Source of the DNA: Halolactibacillus alkaliphilus
GTDB lineage: Bacteria; Bacillota; Bacilli; Bacillales; Amphibacillaceae
DNA: 64,000 nt
Assembly (NCBI RefSeq): GCF_900115465.1
Contig: NZ_FOWN01000005.1
Location: forward strand, 21,394-85,393
Direction of reading: 5' to 3'
In this document: positions 48,141-59,335 of the stretch, piece after piece
Position numbering within the stretch: the first letter of the stretch is position 1
How the letters are laid out: every line of letters starts with the position of its first letter
Program-made: the position numbers and the translations under genes
Notes under the pieces: model-generated
The model's input: the letters and a program-made list of their open reading frames with translations, nothing else
Told to the model about the DNA's origin: nothing
Databases searched by the model: none

Positions 48141-48683
48141 TTATAGATCCGCGTTAAAAATAAAGCCGCGTGCTTCTAAAGCCGCGATACAACTTTCAAT
48201 TTTTTCTTCGCGATCACTTTCAAGTGTATGAATATGCACCCCATCAGTTAGTTCAGATAAATAAGGTGCATTAGTTGTGTGAATTTTATCAAGAAATTCT
48301 TTTACGTCGTGACGGTCTTTTAACATTAATGTTGCCTCAAGGTCCCCGTATACCGGGTGTTCGATGACAACGTTTCTTACAATAACGCCTTGGTCTACCA
48401 TCAAATATAATTCTTCTGCTGTTTCATCAGGTGTGTGTTGACAAACAATCATCCGTTTAAATGTTTGATTATTTTGAGTATGTCTAAAGAGTAAATAACC
48501 TTGACTCGTGGCAATAATTTGTTCCCCGGTTGCTTTTAATAATGAAATATCTTGTACAATGACTTGGCGACTGACGCCAGCTTTTTTAGCGAGGGCGTTA
48601 CCTGTCAGAGGGTTAGACGCTTGATTAAGTAATTGTAATAAAAGTTCGCGGCGCTCGCTCCCGGATAATTTTTTTTCTCCCAT
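48141..48683 (-). CDS. niaR: Niacin-responsive repressor NiaR
   Basis: A 180-aa YrxA/NiaR regulator of NAD synthesis and niacin uptake genes. N-terminal HTH (GNALAKKAGVSRQVIVQDI) and a C-terminal 3H domain, whose conserved histidines are seen in CQHTPDE, IEHPVYGD and VHIHTLES; they bind the metal and nicotinate. Divergent from safA. In B. subtilis its neighbours are nifS-nadBCA, which are missing here; the only NAD gene nearby is nadE. Confidence 0.93.
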   Translation of the reverse strand: MGEKKLSGSERRELLLQLLNQASNPLTGNALAKKAGVSRQVIVQDISLLKATGEQIIATSQGYLLFRHTQNNQTFKRMIVCQHTPDETAEELYLMVDQGVIVRNVVIEHPVYGDLEATLMLKDRHDVKEFLDKIHTTNAPYLSELTDGVHIHTLESDREEKIESCIAALEARGFIFNADL

Positions 48684-48855
48684 AATTGATCATCCTTCAT
48701 TGTGTTTTTGTTGTTTGTTTCTTTTAGTGTATGTGTTCAGCGTTGAAAATGCAATGATTTCTGTTAAACCAATAGGAGTTAATAATCTAATTATTATCAC
48801 GTTTTTTTATATTTTTACCTTCATATGCATAAGCTAGAGTTAAAGGAGGTAGCTA

Positions 48856-49371
48856 ATGATGCGAATTCATATTGTCCGACCGAAAGAAACGTTTGTGACG
48901 ATTGCGAATAAATATCAGGTGACAATGGATGATTTACGCCAATTTAATCCAGATTTTATTCAACCAGATTGTTTAGTCGCAGGTATGAAAGTGTATATAC
49001 CTAATTTGAAAAAAGTAACAGAGACGTTTAGTGAAGAAATTGAGGAGGAAAATGAGATTAAAAGCAATGTGGACAAAAATAAGCAGGATAACTTCATGGG
49101 TTCACTTGAACTGAAACAATCAATTGCTCATGTGAGTAGCGAGAAGCAACACGTATCATCTGATAATAAAGACTCACAAGAAGATGTGACAACAACGAGC
49201 GATGCTGCCATGAAAAAGGTAAAGCACTTGCCGACAAAGCAGCCAATAGAAAAGTACGGTAGCACACTATCAGGGGCTAAGAAAAAAAAATATCAACCTT
49301 GGCCACCAATTAAACGCCCTTTACATCATTCCTATCCATGTCCATATGGCTGTTGGCGTTGGTACCTATAA
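48856..49371 (+). CDS. safA: SafA-like spore coat protein with LysM
   Basis: A 171-aa protein: N-terminal LysM (HIVRPKETFVTIANKYQVT ... NPDFIQPDCLVAGMKVYIP, in pieces; residues 3-50), an acidic/Lys-rich linker and a C-terminal end rich in Pro, His and Tyr (PWPPIKRPLHHSYPCPYG). SafA directs spore coat assembly with SpoVID; B. subtilis SafA is over twice as long. SD AAAGGAGGT. Position beside niaR supports the call. Confidence 0.82.
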   Translation: MMRIHIVRPKETFVTIANKYQVTMDDLRQFNPDFIQPDCLVAGMKVYIPNLKKVTETFSEEIEEENEIKSNVDKNKQDNFMGSLELKQSIAHVSSEKQHVSSDNKDSQEDVTTTSDAAMKKVKHLPTKQPIEKYGSTLSGAKKKKYQPWPPIKRPLHHSYPCPYGCWRWYL

Positions 49372-49482
49372 GATAGTGACTAATGGATATTTAGGTGATT
49401 AAACTCATCGTGTGATTCGATTGAAAATTTCATCTGTCTAAGCAATAATAGAGAGAGGTTGATTAAAAGGAGCGAAAAACAG

Positions 49483-50232
49483 ATGGAAAAAAAAGTAGAG
49501 TATTTAGTTTCGTGGTTACAAAAAAAGGTGAAAGAAGCAAATGTTAAGGGGTTAGTTGTTGGTATTAGTGGTGGAATTGATTCCGCTGTCGTCGCACATC
49601 TAATTAAACGTGCAGTGCCTGAAAATAGTTTAGGTGTAATGTTACCGTGTAAGAGTCATCCTGGTGATTTTGATGATGCGATGCGTGTGGTTGAGTCAGC
49701 TGATTTAAAGGCGATGACGGTTGACTTGACAGATACACACAATACCCTCTTCGGAACGATCACTCATGTATTGGATGAAGAAAAAATGCATAATAAAGCC
49801 AATGATCAGTTAGCGGATGCCAATCTACGTGCGCGGTTACGCATGAGCACACTGTATACGATTGCTACGAATCACCAGTACCTCGTTGTTGGTACCGATA
49901 ATAAAGCAGAGTGGCATACAGGCTACTTCACAAAATATGGTGATGGTGGTGTTGATTTGGCACCACTTGTTCATTTGACCAAGGGTGAAGTTAGAGAGAT
50001 GGCTAAATACTTAGGGGTACCGAAAGAAGTGATAGAAAAAAAACCGAGTGCAGGGCTTTGGGAAGGGCAAACTGATGAGAATGAAATGGGCACAACATAC
50101 GATATGATTGATCGTTATTTAAAAGGAGAGACGATTCCAGAAAAAGATAAAGCAACCATTGAGCAGCTCCATGCCAGGTCACACCATAAGCGTGATGGTA
50201 TTGCATTCCCAAAAGCATATGAAGACATGTAA
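49483..50232 (+). CDS. nadE: Ammonia-dependent NAD synthetase
   Basis: A 249-aa N-type ATP pyrophosphatase. P-loop VGISGGIDSAVVAHL (about residue 29), NLRARLRMSTLYTIA (about 118), GTDNKAEWHTGYFTKYGDGG (in pieces; about 139), KKPSAGLWEGQTDE. It makes NAD from deamido-NAD and NH3, with no glutaminase domain. Start ATG 49483 with SD AAAGGAG. Located where safA is normally followed by other genes, it links the niaR locus to NAD salvage. Confidence 0.95.
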   Translation: MEKKVEYLVSWLQKKVKEANVKGLVVGISGGIDSAVVAHLIKRAVPENSLGVMLPCKSHPGDFDDAMRVVESADLKAMTVDLTDTHNTLFGTITHVLDEEKMHNKANDQLADANLRARLRMSTLYTIATNHQYLVVGTDNKAEWHTGYFTKYGDGGVDLAPLVHLTKGEVREMAKYLGVPKEVIEKKPSAGLWEGQTDENEMGTTYDMIDRYLKGETIPEKDKATIEQLHARSHHKRDGIAFPKAYEDM

Positions 50233-50363
50233 ACCGAGTAGTGTACTTTAGAATGAGGCTTAACGTGTGCATAATAAAAAGTTTATGATATTATTTTTGG
50301 AGAAGGTACGGTTTTAAATTAAGGTAGAATGATTTTTCGTTAGACTGTTGCTTGATAATGCAT

Positions 50364-50406
50364 AACCTAGCAGGACTCTCGTACGGGACTTGCTAGGTTT
50401 TTTTGG
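50364..50406 (+). terminator. Intrinsic terminator between nadE and ruvA
   Basis: Stem AACCTAGCA / TGCTAGGTT (50364-50372 with 50391-50399), 18-nt loop and seven Ts. It lies 130 bp after nadE. Confidence 0.8.
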
Positions 50407-50588
50407 TGTAAAAAGAAGAGGTCATATTAAAAAACAAAAAAATCTTAAATAAATAGAGACATAATGTCACGTTATTTGTTTAAAAAGTCTTAAAAGCTAA
50501 ACAAAAGTCGGTTAAGAAATGTTATAATGATGTATTGTATGCACGTGGCATTACTACGATAAGTTGCAAGAGCGGATGGAGTGACAAT
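50407..50588 (+). promoter_or_regulatory. Upstream region of ruvA with a TATAAT box
   Basis: AT-rich stretch. TATAAT at 50523-50528 is clear, but no good -35 sits 17 bp upstream (AACAAA). No LexA-like palindrome was recognised. Confidence 0.4.
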
Positions 50589-51185
50589 ATGTTTGATTAT
50601 ATAAAAGGAACACTGGTTGAAATGACAGACATCTCTGCTGTTATTGATATAAACGGTATAGGCTATGATATTATTTGTGCTAATCCATTTGATTTTGAAC
50701 GACATGTTGGAGATGTCGTTAAGATTTATACGCATTTTCATGTAAGGGAAGACGCTCACATATTATATGGTTTTAAAACAAGGGAAGAAAAAACACTGTT
50801 TAGAAAAGTCTTAAATGTTTCGGGTATTGGACCAAAAGGCGCGTTATCAATTGTTGGACAAGGTGAAGTAGATATATTTGTTCAAGCAATCGAAGAGGAA
50901 AACGAGAAATACTTAACTAGTTTTCCTGGTGTTGGCAAGAAAACAGCCCGTCAGATGATTCTAGATTTAAAAGGTAAATTACCGTTTATAGTGACTGAAA
51001 AAATCCAGTTGGCAGAAGAGGTTGAAAGCAATGATCCTAGTGCGTTAGCTGAAGCGAAAGAAGCTCTAAAATCTTTAGGTTATAAAGACCGGGAAATTAA
51101 AGCAATTGAACCACAATTAAAGCAAGCCAAAGAACAAACGACAGATGCATTAATCCGTAAAGGACTTATGTTATTGATGCAGTAA
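50589..51185 (+). CDS. ruvA: Holliday junction DNA helicase subunit RuvA
   Basis: A 198-aa protein: OB-fold ([11 protein letters not shown]), two helix-hairpin-helix motifs ([15 protein letters not shown] and [16 protein letters not shown]) and a C-terminal RuvB-binding three-helix domain ([19 protein letters not shown]). Start ATG 50589 with SD GGAG; the frame extends 18 codons further upstream without one. Confidence 0.96.
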   Translation: MFDYIKGTLVEMTDISAVIDINGIGYDIICANPFDFERHVGDVVKIYTHFHVREDAHILYGFKTREEKTLFRKVLNVSGIGPKGALSIVGQGEVDIFVQAIEEENEKYLTSFPGVGKKTARQMILDLKGKLPFIVTEKIQLAEEVESNDPSALAEAKEALKSLGYKDREIKAIEPQLKQAKEQTTDALIRKGLMLLMQ

Positions 51186-51198
51186 AGGGGGAGTTGAC

Positions 51199-52209
51199 TT
51201 GGAGGAACGAATGATTCAAGGTGTACCTTTAGAGGGTGAGGAAGAAGAACTCAGCCTGAGACCACAGGCACTTAGTCACTACATTGGGCAGACAAAAGCG
51301 AAAGAGAATTTGGCGATTTTTATTAAAGCGGCTAAAATGCGTGAAGAACCGCTTGATCATGTCTTGCTTTACGGTCCACCAGGTCTTGGGAAAACAACAC
51401 TTGCGCATATTATCGCAAACGAAATGGGTGTGGCATTTCGAACGACTTCTGGTCCTGCTATTGAAAAAGCAGGTGACTTGGCTGCTATTTTATCGTCACT
51501 GGAGGCTGGAGATGTACTATTTATCGATGAAATCCATCGTCTCCCTCGAGCTGTGGAAGAGATATTGTATCCAGCAATGGAAGATTTCTGTCTAGATATC
51601 GTCATTGGTACCGGATCAACAGCACGTTCTGTGCGCCTTGATTTGCCTCCTTTCACGTTGGTTGGTGCAACCACAAGAGCGGGACTGTTAACGGCACCTC
51701 TTAGAGACCGATTTGGTGTGCTAAGTCGATTAGAGTATTATGATGCTGCTGCGTTAACAGAGATTATTATTCGAAGTGCAGACGTTTTTCGCGTCGGAAT
51801 TAATACCCAAGCTGCGATTGAGATTGCTAAACGCTCAAGAGGCACACCAAGAATAGCCAATCGATTACTCAAACGTGTACGTGATATTTCACAGGTTAGA
51901 GGCGAAACAGAAATTAGTAAGGTGACAACTGAGCTAGCACTTGATATGTTGCAAGTTGATAAGATCGGACTTGACCATATTGATCATAAATTACTACTGG
52001 CTATCTTAGATCAATTTGGTGGTGGTCCTGTTGGACTTGATACACTTTCAGCAACAATAGGTGAGGAATCACAGACGATTGAAGATGTTTATGAACCTTT
52101 CCTACTTCAAAAAGGCTTTATTCAACGGACGCCTAGAGGACGTGTGGCAACCGATCAAACGTATAAACATTTTAAACGTCCATTGCCAGGAAACGAACAG
52201 ATACGTTAA
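51199..52209 (+). CDS. ruvB: Holliday junction branch migration helicase RuvB
   Basis: A 336-aa AAA+ motor: [13 protein letters not shown], Walker [12 protein letters not shown] (about residue 57), Walker [10 protein letters not shown], sensor VGATTRAG and a C-terminal winged helix ([14 protein letters not shown]). Start TTG 51199 with SD AAGGGGGAG. Coupled with ruvA 13 bp upstream. Confidence 0.98.
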   Translation: MEERMIQGVPLEGEEEELSLRPQALSHYIGQTKAKENLAIFIKAAKMREEPLDHVLLYGPPGLGKTTLAHIIANEMGVAFRTTSGPAIEKAGDLAAILSSLEAGDVLFIDEIHRLPRAVEEILYPAMEDFCLDIVIGTGSTARSVRLDLPPFTLVGATTRAGLLTAPLRDRFGVLSRLEYYDAAALTEIIIRSADVFRVGINTQAAIEIAKRSRGTPRIANRLLKRVRDISQVRGETEISKVTTELALDMLQVDKIGLDHIDHKLLLAILDQFGGGPVGLDTLSATIGEESQTIEDVYEPFLLQKGFIQRTPRGRVATDQTYKHFKRPLPGNEQIR

Positions 52210-52244
52210 ATTAAGCATAAGTAAATGTTAAAGAGGTGATTCTA

Positions 52245-54430
<2,186 letters not shown>

Positions 54431-54452
54431 GTAAGAGAAGGGAGGAAAAATT

Positions 54453-54734
54453 ATGAATGATATTTTACAAATGTTAGCTGGCCTTTCACCAATACTAATC
54501 ATGGTAGTTGTTTTTTACTTCTTCTTGATTCGTCCACAACAAAAGCGTCAGAAACAAGTAAATCAAATGCAGCAAAATTTAGCTAAAGGTGATCAAGTTG
54601 TTACCATTGGTGGCCTTCATGGCGTTGTTGATGCGATTGATGAAAATGTTGTAGTGATTAAAGTAAATGAAAGTCAAAAACTTCGCTTTGATCGTTCAGC
54701 TATCCGCTCAGTTGTACAGCAAGAACAAGCATAA
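54453..54734 (+). CDS. yajC: Preprotein translocase auxiliary subunit YajC
   Basis: A 93-aa protein: one membrane helix (about residues 8-28), FLIRPQQKRQKQ and a small cytoplasmic KOW-like domain (KGDQVVTIGGLHGVVDAI). Accessory to SecDF. SD GGGAGG before ATG. Ends at a strong terminator. Confidence 0.96.
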   Translation: MNDILQMLAGLSPILIMVVVFYFFLIRPQQKRQKQVNQMQQNLAKGDQVVTIGGLHGVVDAIDENVVVIKVNESQKLRFDRSAIRSVVQQEQA

Positions 54735-54737
54735 TCA

Positions 54738-54774
54738 TTAACCCTAACACATGAAGTTGTGTTAGGGTTTTTTA
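54738..54774 (+). terminator. Terminator of the ruvAB-queA-tgt-yajC cluster
   Basis: Stem AACCCTAACAC / GTGTTAGGGTT and six Ts. Confidence 0.9.
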
Positions 54775-54886
54775 AAAGTTTGTTAGTATCGTGATGTATA
54801 TTTTTTAGATGGTATCATAGTTAAGCGGAGTTAATACTGAACGAAATCAACCAGTATGGTAGTTCTTAACCACAAACATGAACCTT

Positions 54887-54938
54887 TTGTGAACAAGTTA
54901 AAAAACTTGTTTACTGTTTCACAAATTAGTAATACAAT
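54887..54938 (+). promoter_or_regulatory. Promoter with nested inverted repeats before the membrane protein gene
   Basis: TTTACT (54910-54915), 17 bp and TACAAT (54933-54938). Overlapping it are AACAAGTT-AAAA-AACTTGTT (54892-54911) and wider half-sites TTGTGAA (54887-54893) and TTCACAA (54918-54924). The half-sites are those of Rex, but the usual 4-bp spacing is here 24 bp. Operator function is inferred. Confidence 0.5.
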
Positions 54939-54982
54939 TAAACGGATTATGGAAACGTTTGAAAATGAGAGGGGAAAAAACT

Positions 54983-56521
54983 ATGGAGCAACTATTACAA
55001 CAAGTAGAGAGTTTACAACTACTTAATCACTTTTTATTATCGTTGTTTATCATTATTCCAATGGTGCTGATTTCCAGGACCGTGGTAGCTGGAACGAGGT
55101 ATTCACCGATTTTAATTATTGTTATTTTTGGATTGACAATGGGTTTTATTCTCGTATCTAGTGGAGTAGCAGAGCCGGGATTAGCGCAATTCCCTGTTGT
55201 TGAACTTATTTCAAAAACAACAAGTATTGCACTTATTGTAACATTCTTTGTTGGTGGGCAAGAAATTAGAAAGATCTTTGGTAATAAAGAAGGAGCAACA
55301 AAAGATTTATTGATACATAATGAAGATGAGGCAGTACTTGGAACAACACGCACGCAAATGGTCCTTATTGTTCGTTCATTCTTTTTATTAATTGGTATTG
55401 AAGCATTAAGTCGTGTTATTTTAGGTTTGAATAGTAGTCCGTTATCAAGTTACTATCCGATTATGGCTTATTTAGGTTTAGTTGGTTCAATCATTCTGAT
55501 TGATAGTAAAGCTAAAATTTTAGAAAAGCCATTGTACATTCGAAAAGGTGTGCTTGAAATTATCGTCATTACAGGTATATTAATATTAGCATTTCACCTT
55601 GCTGCTTTTGTGAATCAGATTGTCGCATTACCATCCATTTTCTTCGCGATGGTTATTGCAACAGCACTCGGTATGATTTACTACAACTATGTTTTTGGTC
55701 CAACAATTAAAGCGTTACTATTTGCCGGTATTCCAGTAGTACTAGCGGGTAACTTTACAGTTGGTGGTTCACGTATTATTGAAGTATTTGATATGGAAGG
55801 TGCGGCTAGTGTCCTAGGGTATGGATTCTTTGGTCAAATATTCTGGATGTTTGGTGGTATGGCGCTATTGATGTACTTTGGAAAAACACAAGCGGTTAGA
55901 AACCTCGCACCAGGTATGGCCGGTGCTTTATCACACACGGGATTAACAGGAGCTTGTACAGCAGGTGATTTAGGTAAACGTGCAGCTAATCGCGCGCCTA
56001 TGTTAGTTAATATTCCCTTCGCTATGCATATTTTTGTCTTTTCGATTTTAGCTATGAGTTCGGATAGAGGTTCACTCTTAATGATTCCAGCAATTATAAT
56101 GTCTGGTATTGGTTTTGTCTTGCTCATTCTAGGACTGAAAAATATTAAGAAACCAGACAATGACGATAAGGGCGAAATGACGGCGCTCTTACAATTCGGT
56201 TTTGGCTGGCAGCTTATTGCTATTTTCGGCGGGTTGATTTTATTGAGTTTCAGTTCAATGGGTCTAGACTTTGGAGCAATGGCTAAAGCAAGTGCTATTT
56301 CTCACTTCGGCTTGTTTGCAGCTATTCAAGAAGGGATGTTTGGTGCTGAAGCAGCAGGGTTAATTACTTTTACGTTCTCTATGACATTCCTTGTACACCC
56401 ATTTGTCTTCTTTATGTTTGGTAAGGCCATGGAGAATAATGAGGAGATGCCAAAATTGCCGGTATATATCTTAAGTGTTATCGGTTTTGTTGGTATTATT
56501 AGTTCAGTTATATTCTTGTAA
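54983..56521 (+). CDS. Polytopic membrane protein, putative transporter
   Basis: A 512-aa integral membrane protein with about 12 or more hydrophobic helices and small-residue-rich loops (FAGIPVVLAGNFTVGGSR; GMAGALSHTGLTGACTAGDLG), suggesting a substrate pathway. I do not recognise the family; a sodium-coupled carboxylate or amino acid symporter is conceivable. ATG 54983 follows AGAGGGG; the frame's ATG at 54959 has no SD. It has its own promoter and terminator and interrupts the usual yajC-yrbG neighbourhood. Confidence 0.7.
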   Translation: MEQLLQQVESLQLLNHFLLSLFIIIPMVLISRTVVAGTRYSPILIIVIFGLTMGFILVSSGVAEPGLAQFPVVELISKTTSIALIVTFFVGGQEIRKIFGNKEGATKDLLIHNEDEAVLGTTRTQMVLIVRSFFLLIGIEALSRVILGLNSSPLSSYYPIMAYLGLVGSIILIDSKAKILEKPLYIRKGVLEIIVITGILILAFHLAAFVNQIVALPSIFFAMVIATALGMIYYNYVFGPTIKALLFAGIPVVLAGNFTVGGSRIIEVFDMEGAASVLGYGFFGQIFWMFGGMALLMYFGKTQAVRNLAPGMAGALSHTGLTGACTAGDLGKRAANRAPMLVNIPFAMHIFVFSILAMSSDRGSLLMIPAIIMSGIGFVLLILGLKNIKKPDNDDKGEMTALLQFGFGWQLIAIFGGLILLSFSSMGLDFGAMAKASAISHFGLFAAIQEGMFGAEAAGLITFTFSMTFLVHPFVFFMFGKAMENNEEMPKLPVYILSVIGFVGIISSVIFL

Positions 56522-56567
56522 TCTGTGTATGAACTATTAATAAATTAAGATAAAAGTTGTCCGCTAT

Positions 56568-56616
56568 AAAAGCTATGGTTATTGAGTAGATATGACTCAA
56601 TAATTATAGCTTTTTT
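56568..56616 (+). terminator. Terminator after the putative transporter
   Basis: Two-part stem AAAGCTAT / ATAGCTTT and ATTGAGT / ACTCAAT, then six Ts. Confidence 0.85.
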
Positions 56617-56688
56617 CATTTTTTACAGTACATAAAATAAACACTTGCGACTCATGATAATCATAATTATGAGTGGAGGTAATAAATC

Positions 56689-57333
56689 ATGGTAGTCTTA
56701 ACGATAATTTCTTATCTATCAATGGTCATTGTGTTTCGTTTAATGGGAAAAAGAGAAGTTGGAGAACTTAGCATATTTGATGTCGTTATATTTATGATGA
56801 TTGCTGAGCTAGGAGCAAATTTAATTGAAGACCCATCCTTATCATTTACCGATATTTATATTCCTATAGGTATCTTAGTGGTTTGCCAACGATTCAGTGC
56901 CACTCTGGCTTTAAAAATACCATATATTCGTCAGTTTTTTGACGGAGAAGCAGTTATAATTTATCGAGAAGGGAAATTTAACCTTCAGGCGATGCGTAAG
57001 GAACGATACAGTTTAACAGATTTTATCCAACAGCTGCATGATAAAGATATAAGGGGTATTCAAGAACTTGATTATGCTCTTTTGGAATCATCGGGAAAGT
57101 TAACGGCCTTTAAAAAGACAGGCAGTGAAGGGCATGGTGTAGTGTATGACGTCATCCTATATGGCAAAATTCAAAAGCAAACATTGCGTCAGTCAGGGTT
57201 AACAGAACAAGCGTTGTGGGATTACTTAAAACTTGCTCGTGTTGATGCAATGACTCATGTATTATACTTGAGTGTCGATCAACATGACACCTGGTTTTTA
57301 AAGAAAGATACCGATATTTTTACTGTTTCGTAA
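56689..57333 (+). CDS. yrbG: DUF421/YetF family membrane protein
   Basis: A 214-aa protein: three N-terminal helices with VFRLMGKREVGELSIFDVVI, then the cytoplasmic DUF421 domain (DGEAVIIYREGKFNLQAMRKE, in pieces; SLTDFIQQLHDKDI). Same family and place as B. subtilis yrbG, between yajC and spoVB. Function not established. Its 3' end overlaps spoVB (opposite strand) by 14 bp. Confidence 0.9.
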   Translation: MVVLTIISYLSMVIVFRLMGKREVGELSIFDVVIFMMIAELGANLIEDPSLSFTDIYIPIGILVVCQRFSATLALKIPYIRQFFDGEAVIIYREGKFNLQAMRKERYSLTDFIQQLHDKDIRGIQELDYALLESSGKLTAFKKTGSEGHGVVYDVILYGKIQKQTLRQSGLTEQALWDYLKLARVDAMTHVLYLSVDQHDTWFLKKDTDIFTVS

Positions 57334-58846
57334 TGAAGGTTATCCATTCAGATTTAGGAATAAGCCCAATTAACAACACAAGAGCTATATAGTTAATAGT
57401 CAATAAAATAAGACCTGCAATTTCGTGTAAAAATAAAGCATTGAACATCTCTAACAAATATTTGGTGCCGATTGTTAAGAAAAAAAAGCATAAAAACAAA
57501 CCGATTAATTGCATGATAAATGATTGAGTGATGCAATAGCCTGTTGTTTTAGTAACACTCCTATAATGGAGCCATGTTGACGCTATAGAGAGTATTGAGA
57601 AAGCGATAATAATCCCAAGAGTAGGTTTAAGAATTCTCATAAAAAGAGTTAATGCAGCAATTTTAATAAAAAAACTTATGAGACTATTGATCATAGCCTT
57701 ATCTGTATTGTCGCTTGCTTGTAGGACAGCGTGGAGAGGGAAATGCAAGTAAGTAAATATATAACAAGGTGCCATAAGCTTAATAGTCGTTAGTCCCTCT
57801 TTTGTGTCGTAAAATAAATGTAGCAAAGTGTGTGGGAATACCATCAAGATTACAGTGAAATATATCCCAATCATCATTGAGTAACGGATGACTTGATGAA
57901 TCCGGTAATGGATAAGGCGGTGATTTTTCTTTTCAATCGCATCTGTTACACTAGGGATCGTTGCGGTGGCAATTGCTTGCGTAATAAAAATAGGAAAGCT
58001 TAGGAGAGGGAATATATACCCTGTTAATAGGCCATAGGCTCTTGTCGCACCAGTAATACTTAAACCACTTAAAACAAAATGGTGATGAATGATCAGAGGT
58101 TCTAAAAAATGACCGAAACTATGAACAAGTCTCATACCAGTAGTTGGTAGTGCAATAGAAAACAGCTGTTTCATTAGATTGTTGGCTTTTAATTTAGTGA
58201 CGGTTTGGGGCAATGAGGTTCTAAGGTATGTCACTGCTAAAAAAACTAATCCGACACATTCGCTATAGACGCTTTGCCATAATAATTTTTCTGTTAGCAT
58301 GGCAACGGTGTCGTTCGAATAGTCCTTCATACCGTACATAAGAAGTGCTAATCGGGTAACTTGTTCAAGTAATTGAGAAACTCCTTGAGGTTTCATATTA
58401 TGTAGTCCTTGAAAGAATCCTTTTAAAATACTCGAGACAGTCGCAAGTGGAATGAGACATAGGAGCGGTGTAAGGGCAAGTTTAACGCGACGGTCGGAGA
58501 AGAGTTGGATGAGTAACGTATCTTTAATTATATAAAGGCAACTACTTGTGGCGAGACTAATAGCCAATCCTGTAGCTATACTTAGATACAAAACCCGTCG
58601 AACAGTTACAAAGTCTTTATTGGCACAATATTTACTTACGCGTTGACTTACAGCTACAGGTAAACCAAATTGGGTAAAAGTAAAAATAAAAAAGAAGGTA
58701 GGTAAAATGAGGTGGTAAAGACCTATAGCTTCTTCTCCTACCGCTCTAATCATCACTAAACGAAGAAAAAAGCCTAATACCCTTACCGCTAATCCCGTCA
58801 TTACTAAGGTTAGTGTACCTTCTATAAATGACTGTGGTTTAGACAT
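57320..58846 (-). CDS. spoVB: SpoVB-like lipid II/polysaccharide flippase
   Basis: A 508-aa MOP/MATE-superfamily flippase with about 14 membrane helices: FIEGTLTLVMTGLAVRVLGF and RLVMIRAVGEEAIGLYHL at the start. SpoVB is needed for spore cortex peptidoglycan. Minus-strand ATG 58846 follows GGAAAGGTGGGA; a longer frame to 58888 has no SD. Convergent with yrbG as in B. subtilis. Confidence 0.92.
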   Translation of the reverse strand: MSKPQSFIEGTLTLVMTGLAVRVLGFFLRLVMIRAVGEEAIGLYHLILPTFFFIFTFTQFGLPVAVSQRVSKYCANKDFVTVRRVLYLSIATGLAISLATSSCLYIIKDTLLIQLFSDRRVKLALTPLLCLIPLATVSSILKGFFQGLHNMKPQGVSQLLEQVTRLALLMYGMKDYSNDTVAMLTEKLLWQSVYSECVGLVFLAVTYLRTSLPQTVTKLKANNLMKQLFSIALPTTGMRLVHSFGHFLEPLIIHHHFVLSGLSITGATRAYGLLTGYIFPLLSFPIFITQAIATATIPSVTDAIEKKNHRLIHYRIHQVIRYSMMIGIYFTVILMVFPHTLLHLFYDTKEGLTTIKLMAPCYIFTYLHFPLHAVLQASDNTDKAMINSLISFFIKIAALTLFMRILKPTLGIIIAFSILSIASTWLHYRSVTKTTGYCITQSFIMQLIGLFLCFFFLTIGTKYLLEMFNALFLHEIAGLILLTINYIALVLLIGLIPKSEWITFITKQ

Positions 58847-58983
58847 TTTTAAATCCCACCTTTCCAAAATATGATTCTTCCGATACAATAGATGTGTTAT
58901 ACTTTTATACGCTAGTAAAATGAATTTACAACTACGTTTGATTGATACAGATGACCCACCTTAAGATGAGAGGAGGAAACCGT

Positions 58984-59265
58984 ATGAACAGTCAATTAAT
59001 ATCAGAATGGAAACCGCAACTAGGCCGTGTTATTGATAGTAAGGTAAATGAATTGATCTACCTTGGATATAACGAAGCCACAAGCGAACGTGTCTGGCAG
59101 TGTTTACTTAAAAAAGTTTGGAAAAAAGATGGCGCAATGCCGCTACACCAAATAGTTGAAGATATTCTTCATTTAAAACCGCACATTTTTATGAGTTATA
59201 TGACCCAATTAGCCTATCAATCCGATGATCTAGAGGGAGCAATTGCGGGTGTATTATCAGATTAG
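58984..59265 (+). CDS. comN: Post-transcriptional regulator ComN
   Basis: A 93-aa helical protein of the ComN (YrzK) family: SEWKPQLGRVIDSKVNELIYLGY ... VWQCLLKKVW ... LHQIVEDILHLKP, in pieces. In B. subtilis it controls comE at the RNA level and interacts with DivIVA. Position spoVB-comN-secDF matches. Start ATG 58984 with SD GAGAGGAGG. Confidence 0.88.
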   Translation: MNSQLISEWKPQLGRVIDSKVNELIYLGYNEATSERVWQCLLKKVWKKDGAMPLHQIVEDILHLKPHIFMSYMTQLAYQSDDLEGAIAGVLSD

Positions 59266-59335
59266 ACGCATGATTAAATAATCAAACAACAAAGAGAAAC
59301 AATTAGAATTACAGAGATGAGAGGAAAAGATACAT

